A DNA stretch of 64,000 bases from Pseudoalteromonas sp. EB27 (GTDB taxonomy: Bacteria; Pseudomonadota; Gammaproteobacteria; Enterobacterales; Alteromonadaceae). The stretch covers positions 62,001 to 126,000 of the forward strand of contig NZ_MTQD01000011.1 of the NCBI RefSeq assembly GCF_001974875.1. Reading direction: 5' to 3'. How positions within the stretch are numbered: the first letter of the stretch is position 1; each line of letters begins with the position of its first letter. Under the pieces are notes generated by a model that worked only from the letters and a program-made list of their open reading frames with translations, did no database searches and was not told the DNA's origin. Shown one piece after another: positions 16,359-24,949 of the stretch. Made by a program: the position numbers and the translations under genes.

Positions 16359-18587
16359 TGTGCGTCTTTCATATCGTAAACAATAGCTTTTAAGTTGTGT
16401 TACTACATCGTTAAAGCAGAACTCGAGGCTTTGCATTTCATTGTCATCAATAGATTCATTTTCTGCATGCGTTTCAATCTGCTGGCATATCTCAGCCAGT
16501 CTAATAGCCCCAACCGACTTTGAAGACGACTTTAAGGCATGGGCCTGAAAAGCTAAATCAACATAGTTTTTACTCTTAGCATACGCATTAGCTAATTTAA
16601 TTTGCTCACCTGCCGTTTGTAAAAACGCATTAAACACCATGCAGTGCACAGTAGGATCATCACCAAGCATTGCTTTTAGCAGCGTAATATCGAGTTGATC
16701 AAAACTATCTGAAGCTATATTTTCACTATCAGATTTTTCGGAACATGTATTAACTATTGTTTGAGAGTGCTCCATTAATAGCGACTTTAACTTAACAAGC
16801 TCAATGGGTTTGGTTAAAAAGCCGTTCATTCCACAACTGTAACAATTATCTATATTGTTTTTGGTAATATTGGCAGTAATTGCAATTATGATCAGTTTAT
16901 CAAAACGGGTGTTTTCGCGTATTTTTTTAGCTAACCCTAACCCATCGAGTAAAGGCATTTGAATATCGGTTAGTAAAATATCAAAGTGTTTATTTTGCAG
17001 AGTTTCCCAAGCTTGTTCGCCATTACTTACAAAAGTAGAACACACTCCAAGCATGGTTAATTGCTGTTTTAATACTTGCTGATTTGTAACCTGATCTTCT
17101 GCAACTAAAACCTCAAGCGTAGGAAGAGTTACTGTATCTAAGCTTTGCAGTGTTATTTGAGGAGATTGCACTTGTGCTGGCAAGTCAGCTTCATCAAAGC
17201 TGTTAAAGTTTAGTGTAAAACAAGAACCTTTGTGCTGCTCACTTTGCGCGCTTAAAGAACCCTGCATACGTTCTACCAGTTGCTTAGTTATCACTAAACC
17301 AATACCCGTGCCATTTACTTTACTGGTTTCAGCTCCTAAACGGTCAAAAGGTTTAAATAAGCGAGAAATATCATCTGGAGCAAATCCACATCCTGTATCT
17401 ATTACATCTATTTCGCACTGTTTATTACTTAATACCCGGCAATTAATATTAATACTGCCGTTTGGTTTGTTGTATTTAATCGCATTTGAAAGCAAGTTAA
17501 GCATCACTTGTTTAAAGCGGCGCTGGTCAATATAAACCCTTAGCCCTTCTAAGGACTCAAACCCTTGTGTTTTCAACGTTATTGATTGTCCTTTAATAAG
17601 CTCAGTGACGAGCTCTACAGACTCCTCTAATACGCTTTTAATAGGCACATAAGAAAAACTAAACTGCATATTACCCGACTCAATAGCCGTTAAATCAAGT
17701 ACATCGTCTATAAGTAATAGTAAATGTTCTCCAGCTTGATAAATGCTTTTCGCGTTTTCTTTTTGTACTTTGTTCGCACTTTCATCATATCCATACAGCT
17801 GGGCTAAGCCCAAAATTGCATTTAATGGGGTTCTTAATTCGTGGCTCATACTGGCCATAAAGTCTGATTTAGCTTTACTTGCCGACTCTGCTTGAATACG
17901 TAATATATTCAATTTTTGATGGTTATTAGCAACCTCATCAACCATGTTATTAAATGCACTTATTACGCTGCCTACTTCATTTTGTTGTTGCTTATCTATA
18001 TGGCAATCAAAGTCACCTTTGGCTAAACGTGAAAACCCCAGTTTTAGCGTCCTCAAAGGCGATGTAACCCTGTAATCCACCAGCCAAGCTAAGCCAATAA
18101 AAACAATAACTAAAATAATAAATTGTATATATATTAGGGTGTAATGAAGTTTTGAAGATTCGTTTATTTCATTCGTAAAATTAACAACCAAGCTAATATT
18201 AGCCAGCGGTTTATCTAAAAACACCACCTGCTGAGATAACAGCATGTCACCGTTTTCATTTGCTCCAACCCAGTTTTCAAGCGGGTATAATTGGTTATTT
18301 GAATCCACATCAACAATTTTAATACTTTTCCAATTAGGGCGAGTTTGTAGTTGGCTGTCTATTTCTTCATACAGCTCTGCATACTGCCTAGTTAACAACG
18401 GAGTCGTTATAGAGGTCGATAACTGCGCTAAAGAACGCTGTGCAGCCTTTGAAAGCCCATCGTTTACCCAACGCGCTTGCTCAGGTAAGGCGTAAAACAT
18501 AAAAAGACAGGCCATAAGCAAGCCACAAAGCAATACAACAATAAAGCTTTGTGCCCTTAGACTACGAAACCCTCTAATTTTCAACAT
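16356..18587 (-). CDS. Hybrid sensor histidine kinase (HAMP-HisKA-HATPase-REC-Hpt)
   Basis: This 743-residue inner-membrane kinase begins with a membrane helix at about 14-33. A short periplasmic region follows, then a second helix at about 150-170 and HAMP at about 171-224. The kinase core has H249 in SHELRTPLN, the ATP-binding N box around LLSNAIKYN and G boxes DTGCGF and GTGIGL. A receiver has D541 in LLTDIQMP, and a C-terminal Hpt has H683 in AHALKSSSK. It can therefore run a full internal phosphorelay. Its ATG overlaps the end of the upstream PhnD-like binding-protein gene by 14 bases, so the binding protein is probably its periplasmic sensor. No output response regulator is adjacent. 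Confidence 0.93.
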   Translation of the reverse strand: MLKIRGFRSLRAQSFIVVLLCGLLMACLFMFYALPEQARWVNDGLSKAAQRSLAQLSTSITTPLLTRQYAELYEEIDSQLQTRPNWKSIKIVDVDSNNQLYPLENWVGANENGDMLLSQQVVFLDKPLANISLVVNFTNEINESSKLHYTLIYIQFIILVIVFIGLAWLVDYRVTSPLRTLKLGFSRLAKGDFDCHIDKQQQNEVGSVISAFNNMVDEVANNHQKLNILRIQAESASKAKSDFMASMSHELRTPLNAILGLAQLYGYDESANKVQKENAKSIYQAGEHLLLLIDDVLDLTAIESGNMQFSFSYVPIKSVLEESVELVTELIKGQSITLKTQGFESLEGLRVYIDQRRFKQVMLNLLSNAIKYNKPNGSININCRVLSNKQCEIDVIDTGCGFAPDDISRLFKPFDRLGAETSKVNGTGIGLVITKQLVERMQGSLSAQSEQHKGSCFTLNFNSFDEADLPAQVQSPQITLQSLDTVTLPTLEVLVAEDQVTNQQVLKQQLTMLGVCSTFVSNGEQAWETLQNKHFDILLTDIQMPLLDGLGLAKKIRENTRFDKLIIIAITANITKNNIDNCYSCGMNGFLTKPIELVKLKSLLMEHSQTIVNTCSEKSDSENIASDSFDQLDITLLKAMLGDDPTVHCMVFNAFLQTAGEQIKLANAYAKSKNYVDLAFQAHALKSSSKSVGAIRLAEICQQIETHAENESIDDNEMQSLEFCFNDVVTQLKSYCLRYERRT

Positions 18588-19383
18588 AAAATGAGCGCAA
18601 GCCCCACTGAGTCAACTGCTGATACTCTGCTAAAGTTGCAATACTAGGTTTAATAATTGGGATACCTGCAAGTAAATGTTTATGCTCTGGGCTTTGCCCA
18701 ATATCTAAAATAGCTTGTTGCACATTTAACTGTATTGCGGGATCAACCCTAGGGTGGGCTACAATTGGATGGCGACTAATTTCACGCGTTTTATAAAGAA
18801 TTTTAAGCTTATTTTGTAAGCTTTCTGGTTGCTGTTTAAATGTGCCCATTACACCACCACCCGCCATTGTTGAATGCAGTGCTACATTTAAATATACCGA
18901 TGGGTGGGTTTGGACATATACAGGCTTTATTGTAAGCCCGTATAACAGTGCTAAATCAGCTCTCATTAATAATGATGCCCCTAATGCATTAGGGGCAGGG
19001 AATGCTATTTCGGCGCCATCTAGCTGGCTTAAATTATCAATATTACTGTTTTTATTTACGAGCAAAATACCTTGCAGCTTTCGCCCTGCATCTTTTATTA
19101 GTGGCAAATATCCCTGTTTTTCGTACGCTACAACACTATGCCAAGGGTTCATGTACGCAAAGTCGTACTCGCCTTCAGCAAAGGCTTTTTCAAATACCGG
19201 AATAGACTCAACTGTAATTAGCTTTATTGATACCCCTGTTTGCTTACTTACTTGCTTTAACAAAGGTTGCCAAATAGCATTTAATTTTTGCGGCTCATAT
19301 TGCGGCACTACACCAAAGGTATATTCTTGAGCCAATAAGAGTGAGCTGTGCATCAAACATAATATAGCCACTAAATACTTCAT
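18574..19383 (-). CDS. Periplasmic PhnD-like substrate-binding protein, probable sensor partner of kinase
   Basis: This 269-residue exported protein has a signal peptide (LVAILCLMHSSLLLA) and the PhnD / type 2 periplasmic-binding fold. Typical elements are FGVVPQYEP near the mature N-terminus, YDFAYMNPWHSV in the middle, and LNVALHSTMAGGGVMGTF in place of the usual NxxAxxxGxxDxG segment. The real start is the ATG at 19383 with GGAG 5 bases upstream; a TTG one codon earlier is not needed. It overlaps the kinase gene. No phosphonate ABC permease or ATPase is nearby, so it is read as a ligand sensor, not a transporter part. The ligand is unknown; phosphonate is only a family association. Confidence 0.88.
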   Translation of the reverse strand: MKYLVAILCLMHSSLLLAQEYTFGVVPQYEPQKLNAIWQPLLKQVSKQTGVSIKLITVESIPVFEKAFAEGEYDFAYMNPWHSVVAYEKQGYLPLIKDAGRKLQGILLVNKNSNIDNLSQLDGAEIAFPAPNALGASLLMRADLALLYGLTIKPVYVQTHPSVYLNVALHSTMAGGGVMGTFKQQPESLQNKLKILYKTREISRHPIVAHPRVDPAIQLNVQQAILDIGQSPEHKHLLAGIPIIKPSIATLAEYQQLTQWGLRSFYVEN

Positions 19384-19539
19384 CAATTCTCCAAATAATA
19401 GCGTGTCATTATTGTTTAAGCGTAGTTAAAGACTACTCAACACACCATAAAATTATTATATATTCGATATTTAGCACTGACCTGCTTTGATTACAGGTAG
19501 TTTTGGAGTGTATTTTTATGTGTGAGCATATGAACTAAA

Positions 19540-19792
19540 TTAATAAAGTTGTTGTAAGTACTTTTTAGGCAGACTTTGTTGCTTAGCCAAGTAGGGATTG
19601 ATCCATGAGGCAAAGCTGGTTGGTATTTCGTTCATCTGCGCTTTTACTTCAAAAATATTATCACTGTGGCTTTGATAATACACACTTACGCCATTTTTGT
19701 TTTTATACAAATGCCATGTTGGCTCAGCGTAAGTGTTAAAAAATAACGGATAAGCACTTTTGTAACTGAATTTTATTACAAAAGCGCATCAT
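19540..19792 (-). pseudogene. Frameshifted small gene downstream of CYTH-CHAD gene
   Basis: A minus-strand frame stays open from an in-frame TGA at 19789-19791 to the stop at 19540-19542 and reads like protein: YAEPTWHLYKNKNGVSVYYQ, then FEVKAQMNEIPTSFASWINP, ending KKYLQQLY. It has no ATG at its head. ATGATG directly after the CYTH-CHAD stop (19787-19792) starts in another frame and dies after 19 codons. Removing one T from the four-T run (plus-strand A run 19780-19783) joins that ATG to the long frame, giving about 83 residues. The W-x-L-Y-K-x-K-x-G-V pattern is reminiscent of the start of bacterial START-like domains, but this is weak. A natural frameshift or a sequencing error are both possible. 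Confidence 0.6.
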
Positions 19793-21316
19793 TTATTTTT
19801 GCCAGTAAGGTTCTATGTCAAATGAAGCAAGGCGACTTTGCTCCATGGCACTCACCAAATATTCAGACTTTTGTTCAAGCCATGACTGGATTTTAGCAAG
19901 CTGTTCGTCTTCTTGCCCTGCACATAGCTGCTTTAAATATTCAAGCGTACTTAACTCATAAATACCATGAGAAATATCAAGCCAAGGCAATCTAAACTCT
20001 AGGCGTTCTTCTTTATCAAATAACGATCCTAAGCAGTTACCGCTCAGTAAACTATTTTCAAGTTGAGTGCGCAGGTTTAAATACGAAGCGACATCGAGTG
20101 TTTGTTCTTTAGGGAGTAATTCGTGCAGGTTTTTCCAGTCTTTATTAAAAAGCCTACTCGCAATCGACGACACGTTTTGCTCAGCCGCTTGAAGCTCTAT
20201 TTGCCCCCAATCTTTACGCCACTGTTTATCAATTAACCACGTAGTTAACGACAGTAATAAACGATTATAACGCGCACTATGAAACAGTGCATTTATATCG
20301 TCAATGCTTGGCTGCAACTCTTTTAAATCACCAATGACTTGAGTAAGTGCTGGAGCAGCATTAATTTTTTTATAAAAAGCATGGCGTTTAGACGTGTACG
20401 TTTTTAATTGAATTGCGTTTTCTACCCACGCTAATTCACTTAATAACCATTTAAGCTCTGTACGTAAATGCTCTGTACTTTCTTTGGATACTATATCGTC
20501 ATACAACCAAAAAGTATGGCGTATTAGGCTAATGCCATCAGTTACGCGTTTAAGCGTTTTTAAACTTGGCTTATCGAAATAGCATTGCTCGTGCTTTTGC
20601 ACAAAGCGAATGCCAAAATTCATGGCTTCAACTAAAGCACGTTCTTGGGTAGTCGACTTTGGTAATTGAACAAAACCAATAGATTTGCTTGGTGTTAAAG
20701 GTTTTTCATCAGCAAGGCGATAACCACGCGCAGCCTTAGAGTATAATCCTAAACGGATACAGTTTTGGCTAACCAGTACATCTGCAAACGCAAACAACTC
20801 ATTACGACTGCCCTCAACAAGCTCAATTTCAAGCTCGCTAATAATTTCAATTTTACCCGAAGCCGCAATTTCACCTTTATCGAGTACAACTTCAATTTTA
20901 GCGCCACTTTCGGTTTCAATTAACCAAGTACGACGAATAAAGTTAGTACTAAATATTGGATACAAGTTTTTTGAGATTGCGCTTATTTGCATGCCATGAG
21001 GCCAAATATCAGCATCAAACGCCATTAAATTAGGGCGACTTGATTCAATTGGTAAATTATACTCTGGACGTTGGTGTAAACCACCGACAACTTCACCTGC
21101 AAGCTTTATAGTTTGCTCGCATTCGCTATCAGAACAACGCGTTCTAAAGCCTATATCAAGCGCTCTAAGCTCTCGACTTGGCGTGTCGTAGTATGCATTT
21201 TGTAAGCTGCGTGACGGTTTATTCTTCACCGTTTTTGCAAATTGAGTAATTAACGAGGGGATCAGTGGAATAACGGCATCTGATACCAAAAATTTCAGTT
21301 CTATCTCAGTATCCAT
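19793..21316 (-). CDS. CYTH and CHAD domain protein, probable inorganic triphosphatase (YgiF-like)
   Basis: This cytoplasmic protein has 507 residues. The N-terminal CYTH domain (1 to about 205) opens with the signature EIELK at residues 4-8 and continues with paired acidic and basic strands such as RTWLIETESGAKIEVVLDKGEI. CYTH enzymes of the YgiF type hydrolyse tripolyphosphate using divalent metal. The C-terminal part (about 225-500) is helical and His/Arg/Lys-rich, as in CHAD domains, which bind polyphosphate. It is divergent from an SH3-domain gene, reproducing the known ygiF/ygiM neighbourhood of enterics. A small frameshifted frame follows its stop without a gap. Confidence 0.9.
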   Translation of the reverse strand: MDTEIELKFLVSDAVIPLIPSLITQFAKTVKNKPSRSLQNAYYDTPSRELRALDIGFRTRCSDSECEQTIKLAGEVVGGLHQRPEYNLPIESSRPNLMAFDADIWPHGMQISAISKNLYPIFSTNFIRRTWLIETESGAKIEVVLDKGEIAASGKIEIISELEIELVEGSRNELFAFADVLVSQNCIRLGLYSKAARGYRLADEKPLTPSKSIGFVQLPKSTTQERALVEAMNFGIRFVQKHEQCYFDKPSLKTLKRVTDGISLIRHTFWLYDDIVSKESTEHLRTELKWLLSELAWVENAIQLKTYTSKRHAFYKKINAAPALTQVIGDLKELQPSIDDINALFHSARYNRLLLSLTTWLIDKQWRKDWGQIELQAAEQNVSSIASRLFNKDWKNLHELLPKEQTLDVASYLNLRTQLENSLLSGNCLGSLFDKEERLEFRLPWLDISHGIYELSTLEYLKQLCAGQEDEQLAKIQSWLEQKSEYLVSAMEQSRLASFDIEPYWQK

Positions 21317-21529
21317 TCGGTTTGCGGATTACCTTTAAAATAAATAAGTGCTCAAAATAAACAAAGCACACTAACAATGCAAATTTTTTAGTCTTATTTC
21401 TCTTGTCATATCAGGGGCGAGTTACAATATCAGTCTTGCTATTGAGCTATATAATCCATACTATCTAGCTACTTATGTGAAATAAAATCACGTTCATAAT
21501 GGACGCAGTTAGATCAACAAGGTAGATAA

Positions 21530-22135
21530 ATGCTAAAACATTGTTTATTAGGGCTACTTTTGACAGCCACCACATTTATGAGTTATGCAGAAGAAGCAAA
21601 ACCTGCAAATTCAACTGATGCAAACACCGCTTATATTATCGATAATTTATATACTTTTATGCGCTCTGGTGCGAGTAAGAATTATCGACTACTCGGCTCT
21701 GTAGATGCTGGAACAAAATTAACCTTGTTATCTGCTGAAGAAAACGGCTTTATAAAAATTAAAGATGATAAAGACCGTGAAGGTTGGATAGAAACTAAGT
21801 TTGTTACCAAAACGGCAGGCTTACACCAACAGTACAAAACACTAAGTAGCGAAATGAGCACTATGCAAGAAAACCTGCGCCAAGCTCAAATAGAACTTCC
21901 GCAGCTACAAGAGCAAAACCAAACTTTAACTGATCAAAACCTGCAGTTATCGGGCCAAATTACTAAGCTTAAAACGACGCTAGAACAAGAGCGCACCCAA
22001 AAAGAAGCTGCTAGCTCAAAAGAGAAGCGCCAGCTACTCACTTACGGTGGTGCTATTGCGTTTTTAGGCCTATTTTTAGGTATTATATTAACGATAGTGT
22101 TGTCGCGTCGTAAGCGCTACGAAGGTTGGGCATAA
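21530..22135 (+). CDS. SH3 domain protein with signal peptide, coiled coil and C-terminal anchor (YgiM-like)
   Basis: This 201-residue envelope protein has a signal peptide (1 to about 20, ending SYA). A bacterial SH3 domain spans about 32-92 (YIIDNLYTFMRSGASKNYR to EGWIETKFV). A coiled coil follows at about 95-160 with many Gln, Leu and Glu heptads, and one C-terminal membrane helix at about 168-191 is followed by basic RRKRYEG. This is the TIGR04211/YgiM architecture. It should be held in the inner membrane with its SH3 domain in the periplasm, probably contacting peptidoglycan or other envelope proteins. It is divergent from the CYTH-CHAD gene over 213 bp and is closed by a terminator. Confidence 0.88.
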   Translation: MLKHCLLGLLLTATTFMSYAEEAKPANSTDANTAYIIDNLYTFMRSGASKNYRLLGSVDAGTKLTLLSAEENGFIKIKDDKDREGWIETKFVTKTAGLHQQYKTLSSEMSTMQENLRQAQIELPQLQEQNQTLTDQNLQLSGQITKLKTTLEQERTQKEAASSKEKRQLLTYGGAIAFLGLFLGIILTIVLSRRKRYEGWA

Positions 22136-22152
22136 CCCTCCTTTCTATTGAA

Positions 22153-22184
22153 TACAAAAAAGCCGCTTTATAGCGGCTTTTTAT
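22153..22184. terminator. Bidirectional terminator inside the 3' end of the CNNM-like gene
   Basis: AAAAAGCCGCT (22156-22166) pairs with AGCGGCTTTTT (22172-22182) over a 5-base loop. The stop codon of the convergent minus-strand gene (22168-22170) lies in the loop, so the 3' arm also encodes the last residues of that protein. Confidence 0.88.
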
Positions 22185-23229
22185 TCTCTGTATTTTCATG
22201 CAGTTCGAGTTTTGGTGCACTCATACCTTTGAGTAACCGACCAAATATATCAGCGCCGGTAATAATGCGCTTCACATCACTCCACACTAACACCACATCG
22301 TGATCAATGGCCCCATCAAACGATTTATCTAAAGAATGACTAGCCCGTATTTTTAAAATAACTTCACTCAGGCGCATAGCTTCATCAGCAACAATAATAG
22401 GTCTATGACAATAATGATAAGGGTCGAACGACTCTGGTTCAAACAAGGCTGAACGTAAAAAGCCGTCAGCATCTACCACTAATAAAGGCCAACCGTCTTC
22501 ATTGGTAATGATCACCCAGTTATAACCTGACTTATGTAGTTTTCGTAAAAACTCATTATCAGTCGTTAATGTAAGGTCTGGGAAAATAGGTAAATCAAGC
22601 TTAGTCGGCAAAGAAATAATAGAGTCTGGGTCAATTATCTCCCCTTCTTTGGTTACGCTTATTTCATCTAAACTAAAAAAGTTAAGTGCGCCAATTCCCT
22701 CAACGTGCTGAACATCAGCCTCTTCCGCTTCTATGTGTTTGCGAATAATACCTCTGAGCTCACTTTCAGCAAAGTACGTAATCCCTTCTTTACCTAGCCA
22801 TGCATCGAGAATTAAAGCCGTTGGCTTAGCAACTATATAAAACAGAATTTGATAAAACTTAATGAGTGGTGAAAGTAGGCTCGCCATTTTAAGTGCATTA
22901 CGCGAAAAATAAGCTTGCGGCGTAATTTCACCAATAATAGTAATCGCGATAGTTGAGAATAAAAACGAACTGGCGCCCATTAATACAGAATCAGAGAGTA
23001 GCGTAAGCAGTACGTTTATACCTACGTTACCCCATAAAATAGTCGATAATAAAAAGTTAGAGTCGTTTCGAAGTGCCATCACTTTTATGGCAGCTTCGTT
23101 CCCTTTTGTGCTTTCCATTTCGAGCTGGAGTCTGCTTAGCGAAAAAAACGCTAAGTTTAAGCCCGAAAATATTGCCGATTGTGAAATACACAAAGCAATT
23201 GCACACCAAATCATGACTTCAAAGGTCAT
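22168..23229 (-). CDS. CNNM/DUF21 and CBS domain membrane protein (CorC/HlyC-like)
   Basis: This 353-residue inner-membrane protein has a DUF21/CNNM transmembrane domain at about 1-150 (SGLNLAFFSLSRLQLE, then IIGEITPQAYFSRNA). The second half, about 180-335, holds a CBS-like pair. Family members are linked to magnesium or cobalt homeostasis and Mg2+ export. Directly upstream on the same strand lies mgtE, a magnesium channel, which supports a shared divalent-cation role. A 30-bp palindromic repeat remnant sits in the 55-bp gap between them. The C-terminal codons are part of the shared terminator hairpin. The C-terminal CorC_HlyC domain appears weak or absent. Confidence 0.82.
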   Translation of the reverse strand: MTFEVMIWCAIALCISQSAIFSGLNLAFFSLSRLQLEMESTKGNEAAIKVMALRNDSNFLLSTILWGNVGINVLLTLLSDSVLMGASSFLFSTIAITIIGEITPQAYFSRNALKMASLLSPLIKFYQILFYIVAKPTALILDAWLGKEGITYFAESELRGIIRKHIEAEEADVQHVEGIGALNFFSLDEISVTKEGEIIDPDSIISLPTKLDLPIFPDLTLTTDNEFLRKLHKSGYNWVIITNEDGWPLLVVDADGFLRSALFEPESFDPYHYCHRPIIVADEAMRLSEVILKIRASHSLDKSFDGAIDHDVVLVWSDVKRIITGADIFGRLLKGMSAPKLELHENTENKKPL

Positions 23230-23248
23230 TGTATTTTCCTGTAAGTAA

Positions 23249-23278
23249 TACCAATCCGCTTAATTAAGCGAATTGGTA
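23249..23278. repeat. MITE-like repeat, copy 2: collapsed 30-bp palindrome
   Basis: TACCAATCCGCTTAATTAAG followed by CGAATTGGTA is an almost perfect palindrome. It consists of the two terminal repeats of the element at 8640-8846 joined without the interior. It lies between mgtE and the CNNM-like gene and can form a hairpin in their transcript. Confidence 0.8.
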
Positions 23279-23284
23279 TAAGGC

Positions 23285-24637
23285 TTATAAAAGCAGTAAA
23301 CTGCCTAAACCTAAAAAGGTAACAAACCCAACAATATCAGTAACAGTAGTTAAAATTACCGAGCCAGATAACGCAGGATCAATTTTCATTTTGTCTAAAA
23401 TAGACGGAATAACAACACCTGCTAGTGACGCCGCGACTAAATTCAATAAAATGGCTACCGTTATTGTAATGCTGAGCATTAAATCGTTAAACCATAAGAA
23501 TGTAAGCAGACCTATTACAAACGCCCATACCAAGCCATTTACAGCGCCAACACGTAGCTCTTTTTTAAGTAACGCATTGCGGTTTGAATCTGTAACCTGT
23601 CCAAGCGCTAAACCACGCACAATAACGGTTAATGTTTGACTACCTGCAATCCCCCCCATAGAAGCAACAACTGGCATTAATACAGCTAGTGCTACAACCT
23701 GCTCTATAGTTGCGCCAAATAAACCGATGAACCAAGACGCTAAAAAGGCAGTAGCTAAGTTAATACCTAACCATATACCACGGTTTTTAGCACTTTTTCG
23801 AACACTTGCGAACAGGTCTTCGTCTTCACGTAAACCACCCGCTTTAGCGGCTGCTTCATCAGCAATTTCTTGGCGTAATTCATACGCTGAGGCAATGGTT
23901 AATCGCCCGAGTAATTTATTGTCTGCGTTAACCACTGGCAGTGCCATTTTTTCACTGTGGATCACCACTTCTGCCGCTTCATATAAATCATCATCAGCAT
24001 GGAGCGATGAAAAGTCATGATTTGCCAATGTCATTAAGTTATCGGTGTCGCTGGCTTTTATTAAATCATTTACCGCAACCTCACCTATTAAGCTGCCCTT
24101 ACGGCTTACTAAATAAATAACTTCACTGTATTGCGGTAAACCTTTATGTAGCAATTTTTTAGCGCCACCGGCGGTTAGCTTCTCTGATACTTTTAAAAAG
24201 TCAAAACCTAACCAGTGACCTAATTGTTCTGGCGGATATTGCTGCGCTAAATCATATTGTTTGGTTTGCGCTTCATCGAGTTGCCTTTTTGCATACTCAA
24301 CAAATCGCTCTGGTATAACTTCTTCAAGTTCCAGTAACTCTTCTACATTCACTTCATCAAGAAGCTTAAAAGCCTCTGTGTCTTCTAGTGTTTGCAGTAA
24401 CCACAGACAACTGTCTTCACTTAAATTAACAAAAATTTCGTGTTGCGTGTCTTCGTCAAGTAACTGCCAAATTTCAAGTCGCTGTTCTTTTGGTATCGCC
24501 TCAAAAAGTAATGACAGGTGCTCTGTAGAAAGCGTCAACTGCGCATCTGTTAATAATTTATTTTTACGTTCTGTTGTATCGCATTGCAATAAATCATTTA
24601 TGAGTTGTGGAAGTTGGTCTACCGGATACTCAATCAT
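23285..24637 (-). CDS. mgtE: Magnesium transporter MgtE
   Basis: This 450-residue inner-membrane Mg2+ channel is gated by intracellular magnesium. It has an N-terminal acidic superhelical MgtE_N domain (about 15-125), a CBS pair (about 130-255), a plug helix and five membrane helices (about 285-450). The conserved pore-helix region is seen in MPVVASMGGIAGSQTLTVIVRGLALGQ. The C-terminal LSGSVILTTVTDIVGFVTFLGLG contains the conserved metal-site Asp of the family. It precedes the CNNM-like gene by 55 bp on the same strand, so the two may form a divalent-cation operon. A 14-bp perfect palindrome lies 84 bases upstream of the start. Confidence 0.93.
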   Translation of the reverse strand: MIEYPVDQLPQLINDLLQCDTTERKNKLLTDAQLTLSTEHLSLLFEAIPKEQRLEIWQLLDEDTQHEIFVNLSEDSCLWLLQTLEDTEAFKLLDEVNVEELLELEEVIPERFVEYAKRQLDEAQTKQYDLAQQYPPEQLGHWLGFDFLKVSEKLTAGGAKKLLHKGLPQYSEVIYLVSRKGSLIGEVAVNDLIKASDTDNLMTLANHDFSSLHADDDLYEAAEVVIHSEKMALPVVNADNKLLGRLTIASAYELRQEIADEAAAKAGGLREDEDLFASVRKSAKNRGIWLGINLATAFLASWFIGLFGATIEQVVALAVLMPVVASMGGIAGSQTLTVIVRGLALGQVTDSNRNALLKKELRVGAVNGLVWAFVIGLLTFLWFNDLMLSITITVAILLNLVAASLAGVVIPSILDKMKIDPALSGSVILTTVTDIVGFVTFLGLGSLLLL

Positions 24638-24949
24638 CTTAAAACCTTAAATTTAAAAGCGTACATTACTCACAGTTTACTTGAACAATAAAAAATTGCA
24701 GAAAAAACGTGAACTTATTAAGCATGCGCATGCTATTTTTGCGCATTGTATGGGCAAACTAAATGCAGTACTAATATTTATTTTAAAAAATTAAAAAAAC
24801 AGTAAAAGGAATTATTTTTAAGAGATTAAACGACAAGTAAGCAAACCAAAGGGATTACTTATAATAAAAAAATCCCATATTAGCCAGGCTAATATGGGCA
24901 AAATCACACAATGAATTAGGTGTTTTTAAATTGCGGTTTGTGCTTTAAA
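24638..24949. other. Intergenic region upstream of mgtE with 14-bp palindrome and terminator
   Basis: This 312-bp stretch without a gene carries the perfect palindrome AGCATGCGCATGCT (24721-24734), probably an operator for mgtE. The terminator of the upstream kinase gene lies at its far end. An M-box magnesium riboswitch was looked for and not recognised. Confidence 0.45.
24865..24900 (-). terminator. Terminator of RIO-like kinase gene
   Basis: CCCATATTAGCC (24874-24885) pairs with GGCTAATATGGG (24887-24898). A U run follows in the minus-strand transcript (plus-strand A run 24865-24872). Confidence 0.85.

Noticed and set aside
18842-19330. Long open frame antisense to the PhnD-like gene
   Set aside because: The PhnD-like protein on the other strand has a signal peptide, family motifs and overlap with the kinase; this frame has no family resemblance.
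24638-24949. M-box magnesium riboswitch before mgtE
   Set aside because: No long conserved helical leader of that kind could be drawn; only a short palindrome and an upstream terminator are present.
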